DNA from: Bubalus kerabau
Taxonomy: Eukaryota > Chordata > Mammalia > Artiodactyla > Bovidae
Reading direction: 5' to 3'
Length of the DNA stretch: 64,000 nt
Assembly: GCF_029407905.1 (NCBI RefSeq)
Contig: NW_026577882.1
Span: forward strand, 1,426,001-1,490,000
Both the position numbers and the translations under genes were made by a program. Below, one piece after another: positions 11,881 through 21,857 of the stretch. How positions within the stretch are numbered: position 1 is the stretch's first letter; each line of letters begins with the position of its first letter. The notes beneath the pieces were generated by a model. The model made no database searches, was not told the DNA's origin, and was given only the letters and a program-made list of their open reading frames with translations.

Positions 11881-12240
11881 TTCGCGGCGTGCGCACTCGC
11901 TCGCTCCCCCTCCCCCAGCCAGCTCTCGCCTCCGTGCCACCAGCAGCGCCTCGCACCCACCTCTCTGCACCCCGTGACCTAGAGCAAAGAAGTCTGTGCA
12001 GCGAGTGAGGGCCAGAGAGGAAAGCGCGCCCGCGGAGTGCCGTCCAGACCAGCGTGGCCCCACCGGCGAGAGGGGACCGCCCTGAGCCCAAGCGGTGGCG
12101 GCTAGCCCTAAACCACGAACCCTGCCCCTCCGCCCACCATAGGCGCCTTGGCCCACAGCCTGCCGCTCGCGTTCTGCCTCCTGATGCTGGGGACACTTCT
12201 CCCCCGGGCTGACGCCTACAGCTGCTCCCTGGTTCATCTT
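11880..12240 (+). pseudogene. TIMP2: TIMP2-like 5' UTR plus signal peptide captured inside the ERV
   Basis: A GC- and CpG-rich 360-bp island is embedded in AT-rich proviral sequence. From 12139 the frame reads ATA GGC GCC ... and encodes IGALAHSLPLAFCLLMLGTL then LPRADAYSCSLVH. This follows TIMP2 (tissue inhibitor of metalloproteinases 2), whose precursor starts MGA, has a leucine-rich signal peptide ending ADA, and has a mature N terminus CSCSPVHP. The GC-rich upstream part, with CCGCCCACC before the start, is consistent with the TIMP2 5' UTR. The start codon is ATA. The first mature cysteine, which chelates the metalloprotease zinc in TIMPs, is tyrosine (TAC). TAA at 12244-12246 closes the frame. 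Similarity ends at about 12238, before the expected end of exon 1, so whether it came from RNA or DNA cannot be decided. TIMP4 or TIMP1 fit less well. Confidence 0.72.
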
Positions 12241-13056
12241 GTTTAAACCCTCAATATAATGTTTGCTCCTTTGTAATGCTACAACATCCACCTTATCTTG
12301 TGATGTAACCACTTATTGAATTATGGTCTTGCTGTATTACAACAACTACAGGATTTAATGCAAACACGATGGTTTGTGGGCTTACTTATCTTGGGAACAG
12401 CAGCTTTGATAAGTGCAATCACTTCTGTTACTGTGGCAGCAATATCATTGACTCAACAAGTACATACTGCTCTATATGTTGATTCTATGTCCAAAAATGT
12501 TTCTTTAACATTGGCAACACAGGAAGCTATAGAGAGAAAATTAGAAATGAGGGTAGACGCCCTAGAGGAATCAGTAATACATATTGGGACTGAATTGCAG
12601 GCTTTAAAGGTGAAAATGGCATTGTCTTGTCATGCTGACTATCGGTGGATATGTGGAACACCCCTGAAAGTAAATGAGACAGATTTTGAATGGGAAAAGA
12701 TTAAAAACCATATTTCAGGTATCTGGAGCAGCTCTGACATTGGTTGAGACGTAGGGAAACTTCACTATCAAATAGCAACCATGGAGCACTCCCAATTAGA
12801 TTTTACTGCTGCTGGAACAGCAAATGATTTCTTCCATACTTTCCCTAACTACATCTCAGGAAAGAATATTCTGTCTAATGTCTTTAGCTATGCTGCGGTG
12901 GCTGCTTTAATTCTGCTTCTCATAATCATTCTTCCTTGTATTGTCAGGATTCTTCGGCAGAGTATTCAGAGGCTCGCGACTGAGCTACATCTGGCTGTTT
13001 TAAGAAATAAAAAACGGGGAGATGCCGGGAGCCGGCGAGAGACATTCCACTCGTGA
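12241..13056 (+). pseudogene. env: ERV env remnant: transmembrane subunit
   Basis: The surface subunit is absent; only about 60 bp of its end may remain (12245-12310, frameshifted, with an NATT sequon-like string). From 12316 the frame encodes a hydrophobic fusion-peptide-like segment (FVGLLILGTAALISAITS), a heptad-repeat region, a two-cysteine loop (CHADYRWIC) and a second helix with an N-glycosylation sequon (NET). An in-frame TGA at 12745-12747 interrupts it. The same frame continues through a single membrane span (AALILLLIIILPCIVRIL, ~12900-12955) and a cytoplasmic tail, and runs a short way into the 3' LTR before stopping at 13056. This is the class II env layout. It lies directly downstream of the TIMP2-like signal sequence but is separated from it by stops. 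Confidence 0.85.
13008..13022 (+). other. Polypurine tract before the 3' LTR
   Basis: AAAAAACGGGGAGA directly precedes the LTR start TGCCGGG. This is the usual site for plus-strand DNA priming, here with a C interruption. Confidence 0.7.
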
Positions 13057-14316
13057 CAAAGGTCATGAGGAAGGAGGCTGGGCATACACAAAGGCGGGAT
13101 CGAGCCTCTGGAGTCCTCCCGGATATTCTTGAGCATCTACCCCCCAAAACCAGAGTCTGCCTACTTTATTGCTTTGTGCTCTCACCTCTGACTTTACTGG
13201 GGGCTGTCCCCCACCACCATCTCACTCTCTCTGTCAAAGAGCTAACTTACAGCTCCAATTAATAAACTTCCTGGGCAATTAGGAGTGTTTAAATCCAAAC
13301 ACGTCAGATGGCTCTCTAACTCGCCTGACAAGTTTACCCGGTCTCCTACAGCAATGCATACAATTGTTTACAGTCTCCGAGCCTCGAGAGGCACGGGAAG
13401 CTTAAGATATTCAAATAGCTTAGAGCCTCTCAGAGAGTTAGAAACTGTCAGAATAAAACTAGTAAAAGATTTCATTGATGAACCAATGCTTGTTGCCAAG
13501 TTTCCACATCCCCTGAATTGTATCCTTGAATGTGTATTAATTAATATAGTTGGTATGTAGAAAAAATAAGTAGTGGCCTTGGTGTTACTAACTTTAGACC
13601 CTTAAGGTAATAAATTATTTCCTTTGTTGTAAGCCCATTACACATCTGCCCTATATGAATGCAATTTTATCTTCGAAAGATGGGGCCAAACCATAAAATA
13701 ATTACTCTTAGAGAAAATAAGTCTTACGGTTGATAAGTCTTTGTCAAGAGTCATAAAATGTTAATAGGTCTTCTGGCTAGAAGATGATGTAAATCACCTA
13801 AACCATTTGTATACGATACATTTGCAGGACAGAAACTCTGGTTTTTGATAAGGATCAAAGGCTGCTGTCTTTGCATCCCCATTATCCTCTATGTGTAACT
13901 TAGGGTATAAAAACCCCTGTTGAAAATAAAGCTACGGGCCTTGATTGCCAACGCTTAGTCTCCTAATGTCATTCTTCCCCTCAATTTTCAGATGAGTGTC
14001 CATCTGGAGCGCGGATATCCTCTGCGACCATTTATTTGCCTGGGCTTCGAAGACCACTTGAGAAGGTGTCTAAGGTGGGGCACTTTTCGCTATTCGAGAG
14101 GGAGCCTGCGGCCTCCGTGGTCAGAGCTAACCTGGTGTCACGGGTTATACTGATTTTCCGCATAAACCAGGCTACTCAGCTTCTTTTCTCCACTAAATTT
14201 TCCTACTGAGCTATCCTCATTCTATTACTCTTTATATCTTCAATAAATAAATCAATAGGTCGCCTACTCTGTCTCCCCTTCGAAAACCCTGGACCAGCCG
14301 AGGCTGGACCTTGTCA
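13023..14316 (+). repeat. ERV 3' LTR
   Basis: A 1294-bp LTR starts TGCCGGGAGCCGGCGAG and ends CTGGACCTTGTCA. It has TATAAAAA at 13906-13913 and AATAAA at 13925-13930. It is collinear with the 5' LTR but differs at about 9% of sites in the first 400 bp and fewer downstream. Its promoter motif is better preserved than that of the 5' LTR, so any residual transcription would most likely run out of the provirus into satellite DNA. Confidence 0.93.
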
Positions 14317-14322
14317 GAAGAG
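14317..14322 (+). repeat. Right target-site duplication of the ERV
   Basis: GAAGAG follows the terminal CA of the 3' LTR and leads straight into satellite GGCCTCATCTCGA. It pairs with GAAGAT at 7427-7432. Confidence 0.8.
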
Positions 14323-16281
14323 GGCCTCATCTCGATTTGAAGCAGGAACCTCAGGGTTGCTCTCCATTTCTGACTCTGAACACAGAGTCCCTACAGAGTT
14401 AGGACAGGAGAGTCAGGCCTCGTCTTGTGTGGAGGAATGGAACTCCACTGGACTCTCGAGTTGTTCACCGGATAACAGGCCACTTGTCGAGCTGTGTGTG
14501 GAACCTGCGGTTTTATCCGGACGATGCATGGGGGTGTCAGTTCCCCTTCGTTTTTTGCCTTCATACACAGGGTTGCCTTCGAAGAGGTATCCAGCCTTCA
14601 GATTCTTATCAAGAGCAGACCAGGAAATCAGTGTCTTTCGGCATGTGGCACCACCCACAAGCCTACGTCTTGAATTTCTTCTTGAGACGGACCTCAACCT
14701 GAGGTGCACCAGGAAGGTCGGTAACCCTTTCAGACAAAGCAAGTGAATCGACCCTCTTGTCCCGATCAGGAGGGGAGAAGGGGCTCAGATGAAGTGGTGC
14801 CGGGAACCTCGATGTTCCCCTTGAGTAAAACTGGGATGTCGGGGAACTTTTAGAGTCACATCAAAGGTGCTAAGTACCGTTTCAAACTTCAAGACGGAAC
14901 GTGAGACTTCTCTTGAGACGCTGTAGCTGGCAAGGGCCTCATCTTGTGGTGACGGGTTAACCACGTCGTTTTTCTCGAGTTGTGGCGGGATTCTCGAGTT
15001 AGGTCAGGAAATTCAGGCTTCCTCCTGTGTTGGCCCAGGGAAGTCCAGTCTTCCATTCGAGTTGCGAGGGAGAGCTAGGGATTGCGCTTGAGTTACTGCA
15101 GGGCAAAAGAGACCTTATCTAGGCTTGTGTCCAGGACATAATGTTCGTCTCCAGGGGGGACAGGGATCTCGGGGTTGCTTTCCTGATGCACCCGGGGAGT
15201 CAGTCCTTGTCTCGAGGGGAAGCGAAGGACTCCGCTCTCCTCTCGAGTTGCGACGGGTATCTCTTGGAGCCCACTGAGTGGCCTAAAGGGAGTCAAGCCT
15301 CCTGTGGAGTTTGGAGAGAGGACTCGGGATTGCTCTCCAGGCCATGCAGGAAAAGAAGGCCATCATCTCGCGATGAAGGGGGCGTCTCGTGGGTTTTCTC
15401 GAGCTGCAGCGCCAGTGTGGGGTTTCTCATGAGGTACTACGGGGAGCTCAGGGAGCCTCTCATGTGGCGCTTGGGAAGTCAGGTCTCCATGCGCATTGCG
15501 AGGGGGAGGGCGTCATTGCTCTAGAGTAATGGAAGGTGTATCGGGCCTCAAGAACCGTTAAAGAAGGACTTTCAAGGTGTTTCTTGGGTCACGGCAGTAA
15601 ACCCTGGGTTCCCTCGACTAGTGCCGGTGGCCTCAGGGAGCTTCTCAGTGTGCCTCTGAGAAGTCAAGGATACCCTGGAGTTGGGAGGGCCCTCTCGGGA
15701 CTCCACTGGGTTTGGTGCAATAGAAGAGGGCCTCATCTCGAGTGGAGGCAGGAACCTCAGGGTTCGTCTCCATTTATGACTCTGATCGCAGGGTCCCTGC
15801 AGAGTTGGGACAGGAGAGTCAGGCCTCGTCTTGTAAGGAGGAATGGAACTCCACTTGCCTCTCGAGTTATTCACGGGGTGACAGGCAACTTGTCGAACTG
15901 TGTTTGGAATCTGCGGGTTTTTCCGGACGATGCACGATGGTGTCAGTGCCCCTTCGTGTTGTGCCTTCTTCCACAGGGTTGCCTTTCAAGAGGTGTCCGG
16001 GCATCGGGTTCTTATCAAGAGTGGACCGGGGAATCGGGGTCTTTCGGCATGTGTTACCACCCATGAAGCTACGTCTCAAATATTCTCGTTAGACCGGCCT
16101 CATCCTGAGGTGCGCCGGGAAGGTTGGGAACCCCTTCCAGACAAAGCACGGGAGTCGACCCTCCAGTCGCAATCAGGAGGGGAGAAATGGCTCAGATGAA
16201 GTCGTACCGGGAACCTCGGTGTTCCCCTCGAGAGAGACCAGGGTGTCGGGGAACTTTTGGAATCGCATCAAGGGTGCCAAG

Positions 16282-16304
16282 TTTTCACACTTGAAGTGTG
16301 AAAA
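16282..16304 (+). repeat. 23-bp near-perfect palindrome in satellite
   Basis: TTTTCACACTT, one G, then AAGTGTGAAAA: 11-bp arms with a single-base centre. Other monomers have a CACTTCAAGACGGAAC run here instead, so the hairpin looks like a local template-switch insertion that copied CACTT in inverse orientation. It explains the 1420-bp period. Confidence 0.85.
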
Positions 16305-16720
16305 CACTTCAAGAAGAAACCTGGGACTTCTCTTTAGACGCTGTAGCGGGCAAGGGCCTCATCTTGCGATGACAGGGTAACCATGTGGTTTTTCTCGAGT
16401 TTCGGCGGGATTCTCGAGTTACGATGGGGAATTCAGGCTTCCTCTTGTGTTGGCCCAGGGAAGTCCAATCTTCCATTGGAGTTGCGAGAGAGAGCTAGGG
16501 ATTGCTCTCGAGTCACTTCAGGGCAAAAGAGACCTCATCTAAGCTTGTGTCCAGGACCTAATGTTCCTCTCCAGGGGCGACAGAGATCTCGGGGTTGCAT
16601 TTTAGATGCACCCGAGGAGTCAGACCTCATCTCGAGAGGAAGGAAAGGACTCTGCTCTGCTCTCGAGTCCCGACGGGTATTTCTTGGAGACCACTGAGTG
16701 GCCTAAAGGGAGTCAAGCCT

Positions 16721-16728
16721 CCTGTGGA
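16721..16728 (+). repeat. LINE-1 target-site duplication, left (3' side of element)
   Basis: CCTGTGGA precedes the T-tract (16729-16737). It corresponds to CTTGTGGA at 24896-24903, and intact satellite reads CCTCCTGTGGAGTTTGG. The duplication could include the following TTT, which cannot be separated from the poly(A) tail. Confidence 0.6.
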
Positions 16729-17060
16729 TTTTTTTTTAATTTTATTTTATTTTTAAACTTTACATAATTGTATTAGTTTTTCCAAATATCAAAATGAATC
16801 CGCCTCAGGTATACATGTGCTCCCCATCCTGAACCCTCCTCCCTCCTCCCCCCCATAGCATCTCTCTGGGTCGTCCCAGTGCCCTAGCCCCAAGCATCCA
16901 GTGTCATGCATCAAACCTGGACTGGCAACTCTTTTCATACATGATATTTTACATGTTTCAATGCCATTCTCCCAAATCTTCCCACCTTCTCCCTCTCCCA
17001 CAGAGTCCATAAGACTCTTCTATACATCAGTGTCTCTTTTGCTGTCTCGTACTCAGGGTT
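16729..17060 (-). other. LINE-1 3' UTR and poly(A) tail
   Basis: About 330 bp between the nominal end of ORF2 and the tail. A G-rich tract is seen as CCCTCCTCCCTCCTCCCCCC on the + strand at 16835-16855. The tail is a short T9 followed by interrupted T-rich sequence on the + strand. Confidence 0.8.
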
Positions 17061-18275
17061 ATTGTTACCGTCTTTCAAAGTTCCATATATATGCGTTAGT
17101 ATACTGTATTGGTGTTTTTCTTTCTGGCTTACTTCACTCTGTATAATAGGCTGCAGTTTCATCCACCTCATTAGAACTGATTCATTCTATTCTTTTTAAT
17201 GGTGGAGTAATACTCCATTGTGTATATGTACCACAGCTTTCTTATCCATTCATCTGCTGATGGACATCTAGGTTGCTTCCATGTCCTGGCTATTAGAAAC
17301 AGTGCTGCGATGAACATTGGGGTACACGTGTCTCTTTCCCTTCTGGTTTCCTCAGTGTGTATGCCCAGCAGTGGGATTGCTGGATCATAAGGCAGTTCTA
17401 TTTCCAGTTTTTTAAGGAATCTCCACACTGTTCTCTATAGTGGCTGTACTAGTTTGCATTCCCACCAACAGTGTAAGAGGGTTCCCTTTTCTCCACACCC
17501 TCTCCAGCATTTATTATTTGTAGACTTTTGGATTGCAGCCATTCTGACTGGCGTGAAATGGTACCTCATAGTGGTTTTGATTTGCATTTCTATGATAATG
17601 AGTGATTTTGAGCATCTTTTCATGTGTTTGTTAGCCATCTGTATGTCTTCTTTGGAGAAATGTCTATTTAGTTCTTTGGCCCATTTTTTGATTGGGTCAT
17701 CTATTTTTCTGGAGTTGAGCTGTAGGAGTTGCTTGTATATTTTTGAGATTAGTTGTTTGTCAGTTGCTTCATTTCCTATTATTTTCTCCCATTCCGAAGG
17801 CTGTCTTTTCACCTTGCTAATAGTTTGCTTTGATGTGCAGAAGCTTTTAAGGTTAATTAGGTCCCATTTGTTTATTTTTGTTTTTATTTCCAATATTCTG
17901 GGAGGTGGGTCATAGAGGATCCTGCTGTGATGTATTTCAGAGAGTGTTTTGCCTATGTTCTCCTCTAGGAGTTTTATAGTTTCTGGTCTTACGTTTAGAT
18001 CTTTAATCCATTTTGAGTTTATTTTTGTGTATTGTGTTAGAAAGTGTTCTAGTTTCATTCTTTTACAAGTGGTTGACCAGATTTCCCAGCACCACTTGTT
18101 AAAGAGATTGTCTTTAATCCATTGTATATTTTTGCCTCCTTTGTCAAAGATAAGGTGTCCATATGTGTGTGGATTTATCTCTGGGCTTTCTATTTTGTTC
18201 CACTAATCTATATTTCTGTCTTTGTGCCAGTACCATACTGTCTTGATAACTGTGGCTTTGTAGCGGAGCCTGAAA

Positions 18276-19208
18276 TCAGGTAGGTTGATTCCTCCAGTTC
18301 CATTCTTCTTTCTCAAGATCGCTTTGGCTATTCGAGGTTTTTTTGTATTTCCATACAAATTGTGAAATTATTTGTTCTAGCTCTGTGAAGAATACTGTTG
18401 GTAGCTTGATAGGGATTGCATTGAATCTATAAATTGCCTTGGGTAGTATACTCATTTTCACTATATTGATTCTTCCAATCCATGAACATGGTATATTTCT
18501 CCACCTATTAGTGTCCTCTTTGATTTCTTTCACCAGTGTTTTATAGTTTTCTATATATAGGTCTTTAGTTTCTTTAGGTAGGTATATTCCTAAGTATTTT
18601 ATTCTTTCCGTTGCAATGGTGAATGAAATTGTTTCCTTAATTTCTCTTTCTGTTTTCTCATTATTAGTGTATAGGAATTCAAGGGATTTCTGTGTGTTGA
18701 TTTTATATCCTGCAACTTTACTATAGTCATTGACTAGTTCTAGTAATTTTCTGGTGGAGTCTTTAGGGTTTTCTATGTAGAGGATCATGTCATCTGCAAA
18801 CAGTGAGAGTTTTACTTCTTCTTTTCCAATTTGGATTCCTTCTGTTTCTTTTTCTGCTCTGATTGCTGTGGCCAAAACTTCCAAAGCTATGTTGAATAGT
18901 AATGGTGAAAGCGGGCACCCTTGTCTAGTTCCTGACTTTAGAGGAAATGCTTTCAATTTTTCACCATTGAGGATAATGTTTGCTGTGGGTTTGTCATATA
19001 TAGCTTTTATTATGTTGAGGTATGTTCCTTCTATTCCTGCTTTCTGGAGAGTTTTGATCATAAATGGATGTTGAATTTTGTCAAAGGCTTTCTCTGCATC
19101 TATTGAGAAAATCATATGGTTTTTATTTTTCAATTTGTTAAGGTGGTGTATTACATTGATTGATTTGCGGATATTGAAGAATCCTTGCATCCCTGGGATA
19201 AAGCCCAC
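18276..19208 (-). pseudogene. LINE-1 ORF2 reverse transcriptase domain (open frame)
   Basis: 310 codons are open and include the conserved blocks FIPGMQGFFNIRKS, SIDAEKAFDKIQH, GTRQGCPLSPLLFN and LFADDMILY, where the paired aspartates bind the catalytic metal. Downstream is the YLGIYL thumb segment. This is the best preserved part of the element. No cryptic stops occur within it. Confidence 0.9.
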
Positions 19209-20312
19209 TTGGTCATGGTGTATGATCTTTTTAATGTGTTGTTGGATTCTGATTGCTAGAATTGTGTTAAGGATTTTTGCATCTATGTCATCAGTGATAT
19301 TGGCCTGTAGTTTTCTTTTTTTGTGGGATCTTTGTCAGGTTTTGGTATTAGGCTGATGGTGGCCTCATAGAATGAGTTTGGAAGTTTACCTTCCTCTGCA
19401 ATTTTCTGGAAGAGTTTGAGCAGGATAGGTGTTAGCTCTTCTCTAAATTTTTGGTAGAATTCAGCTGTGAAGCCGTCTGGACCTGGGCTTTTGTTGGCTG
19501 GAAGATTTTTGGTTACAGTTTCAATTTCCGTGCTTGTGATGGGTCTGTTAAGATTTTCTATTTCTTCCCTGGTCCAGTTTTGGAAAGTTGTACTTTTCTA
19601 AGAATTTGTCCATTTCTTCCACGTTGTCCATTTTATTGGCATATAATTGTTGATAGTAGTCTCTTATGATCCTTTGTATTTCTGTGTTTTCTGTTGTGAT
19701 CTCTCCATTTTCATTTCTAATTTTATTGATTTGATTTTTCTCCCTTTGTTTCTTGATGAGTCTGGCTAATGGTTTGTCAATTTTATTTATCGTTTCAAAG
19801 AACCAGCTTTTGGTTTTGTTGATTTTTGCTATGGTCTCTTTTGTTTCTTTTGCATTTATTTCTGCTCTAATTTTTAAGATTTCTTTCCTTCTACTAACCC
19901 TGGGGTTCTTCATTTCTTCCTTTTCTAGTTGCTTTAGGTGTAGAGTTAGTTTATTTATTTGACTTTTTTCTTGTTTCTTGAGGTGTGCCTGTATTGCTAT
20001 GAACTTTCTCCTTAGGACTGCTTTTACCGTGTCCCACAAGTTTTGGGTTGTTGTGTTTTCATTTTCATCCGTTTCTATGCAAATTTTGATTTCTTTTTTG
20101 ATTTCTTCTGTGATTTGTTGGTTATTCAGCAGCGTGTTGTTCAGCCTCCATATGTTGGAATTTTTAATAGTTTTTCTCCTGTAATTGAGATCTAATCTTA
20201 CTGCATTGTGGTCAGAAAAGATGCTTGGAATGATTTCTATTTTTTTGAATTTACCAATGCTAGCTTTATGGCCCAGGATGTGATCTATCCTGGAGAAGGT
20301 TCCATGTGCACT

Positions 20313-20894
20313 TTAGAAAAAGTTGAAATTCATTGTTTTGGGATGAAATGTCCTATAGATATCAATTAGGTCTAACTGGTCTATTGTATCATTTAAAGTT
20401 TGTGTTTCCTTGTTAAATTTCTGTTTAGTTGATCTATCCATAGGTGTGAGTGGGGTATTAAAATCTCCAACTATTATTGTGTTAGTGTTAATTTCTCCTT
20501 TCATACTTGTTAGCATTTGTCTTACATACTGTGGTGCTCCCACGTTGGGTGCATATATATTTATAATTGTTATATCTTCTTCTTGGATTGATCCTTTGAT
20601 CATTATGTAGTGACCTTCTTTGTCTCTTTTCACAGCCTTTGTTTTAAAGTCTATTTTATCTGATATGAGTATCGCTACTCCTGCTTTCTTTTGGTCCCTA
20701 TTTGCATGGAAAATCTTTCTCCAGCCCTTCACTTTCAGTCTGTATGTATCCCCTGTTTTGAGGTGGGTCTCTTGTAGACAACATATGTAGGGGTCTTGTT
20801 TTTGTATCCATTCAGCCAGTCTTTGTCTTTTGGTTGGAGCATTCAACCCATTTACGTTTAAGGTAATTACTGATAAGTATGATCCCATTGCCAT
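20313..20894 (-). pseudogene. LINE-1 ORF2 endonuclease domain (open frame)
   Basis: 193 codons are open from ATG to a premature stop. The catalytic-type residues are visible: N in LNVNGLN, E in CLQETHL, the Y-containing INIYAPN loop and D/N in VGDFNTPL. The final SDH-type motif lies beyond the stop. In L1, this domain makes the first-strand nick at T-rich targets. The element's own target in satellite (complement of GGAGTTT|GG) has only a short A run. Confidence 0.85.
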
Positions 20895-20919
20895 TTACTT
20901 TATTGTTTGGGGTTTGAAT

Positions 20920-21857
20920 TTATACACCGTTTTTGTGTTTCCTGTTTAGTATTTGTTGGAGAGCTGGTTTGGTGGTGCAGAATTCTCTCAGCTTTTGCTT
21001 GTCTGAAAAGCTTTTGATTTCTCATTCATACTTGAATGAGATCCTTGCTGGGTACAATAATCTGGGCTGTAGGTTATTTTCTTTCATCATTTTAAGTATG
21101 TCTTGCCATTCCCTCCTTGCTTGAAGAGTTTCTATTGAAAGATCAGCTGTTATCCTTATGGCAATTCCCTTGTGTGTTATTTGTTGTTTTTCCCTTGCTG
21201 CTTTTCATATTTGTTCTTTGTGTTTGATTTTTGTTAATGTGATTAATATGTGTCTTGGGGGGTTTAGCCTTGGCTTTATCCTGTTTGGGACTCTCTGGGT
21301 TTCTTGGACTTGAGTGAGTATTTCCTTCCCCATTTTAGGGAAGTTTTCAACTATTATCTCCTCAAGTATTTTCTCACGGTCTTTCTTTTTGTCTTCTTCT
21401 TCTGGGACCCCTATGATTCGAATGTTGTAGCGTTTAATATTGTCCTGGAGGTCTCTGAGATTGTGCTCATTTCTTTTAATTCGTTTTTCATTTATCCTCT
21501 CTGATTCATTTATTTCTACCATTCTATCTTCGAATTCACTAATCCTATCTTCTGCCTCTGTTATTCTACTATTTGTTGCCTCCAGAGTGTTTTTAATTTC
21601 ATTTATTGCATTATTCATTATATATTGACTCTTTTTTTTATTTCTTCTAGGTCCTTGTTAAACCTTTCTTGCATCTTCTCAATCCTTGTCTCCAGGCTAT
21701 TTATCTGTGATTCCATTTTAATTTCAAGATTTTAGATCCATTTCACTATCCTTACTCAGAATTCTTTATCAGGTAGATTCCCTATCTCTTCCTCTTTTGT
21801 TTGGTTTGGTGGGCATTTATCCTGTTCCTTTATCTGCTGGGTATTCCTCTGTCTCAT
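20920..21857 (-). pseudogene. LINE-1 ORF1 (RNA-binding chaperone), broken
   Basis: The nominal start is MRQRNTQQIKEQ at 21857 and the stop is at 20920, about 312 codons. An early TGA and TAA interrupt it near 21750. The middle (21618-21205) is open: a heptad-like coiled coil (EATNSRITEAEDRISEFEDR) is followed by the RNA-recognition part (NIRIIGVPEEE). The C-terminal part (21205-20920) needs a frameshift and carries a TGA after FKYE. ORF1 protein trimerises through the coiled coil and coats L1 RNA. It is non-functional here. Confidence 0.88.

Larger units (their letters stand above)
7433..14316 (+). mobile_element. Betaretrovirus-like (class II, ERV-K type) endogenous provirus, defective
   Basis: A 6.9-kb provirus lies between two ~1.3-kb LTRs that begin TGCCGGGAGCC and end in CA, with a 6-bp target duplication. 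In order it holds the 5' LTR, a primer-binding-like site, a leader, a gag start with a betaretroviral matrix pattern, dUTPase and protease pieces, an AT-rich stretch of unknown origin, an integrase tail, a GC-rich TIMP2-like fragment, env transmembrane sequence, a polypurine tract and the 3' LTR. Reverse transcriptase, RNase H, most of integrase, gag capsid/nucleocapsid and the env surface subunit are missing or unrecognisable. The two LTRs differ at roughly 7% of sites by hand count, so this is an old insertion. It is non-functional, with many stops and frameshifts. Confidence 0.93.
14317..16728 (+). repeat. Bovine satellite I-like array, segment 2 (between ERV and LINE-1)
   Basis: Anchors are at 15013 and 16433 (period 1420). 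Subtracting the ERV with its duplication, the monomer spanning it is 1404 bp. The 16433 monomer is long because of a ~20-bp hairpin-forming insertion at 16282-16304. The sequence right of the ERV is not the continuation seen in the paralogous block at 38050 onward. It contains no genes. Confidence 0.93.
17060..20894 (-). pseudogene. LINE-1 ORF2 (endonuclease-reverse transcriptase), broken
   Basis: The start is MAMGSYLS at 20894. The apurinic-type endonuclease (20894-20313) shows LNVNGLN, CLQETHL, INIYAPN and VGDFNTPL motifs. A stop at ~20313 follows NFNFF where a serine codon is expected (a single C to A change would do it). The linker continues in the same frame at 20039-19548, then a frame disturbance occupies 19547-19209. 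The reverse transcriptase (19208-18276, same frame again) carries GFIPGMQGFFNIRKS, RQGCPLSPLLFN and the catalytic FADD motif. A frameshift between 18276 and 18058 precedes the C-terminal part (18058-17435 and 17428-17171), with another shift before the tail at 17171-17060. L1 ORF2 normally has about 1275 codons; this span is close to that. The protein would nick target DNA and copy the L1 RNA. It is inactive as it stands. Confidence 0.93.

Noticed and set aside
11855..12312. 113- and 150-codon open frames on the - strand over the GC-rich island in the ERV.
   Set aside because: They are antisense shadows of the TIMP2-like 5' UTR. The sense reading gives a recognisable signal peptide; the antisense does not.
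12139..13056. A functional TIMP2-env fusion protein.
   Set aside because: The start codon is ATA, the first mature cysteine is tyrosine, TAA follows at 12244, the frames do not join, and env has an internal TGA. Whether an ancestral fusion existed cannot be told from this copy.
17454..18206. + strand open frames across the LINE-1 (for example 17454-17915 and 17949-18206).
   Set aside because: They are complements of ORF2, rich in hydrophobic codons because the sense strand is A-rich. Motifs are clear only on the - strand.
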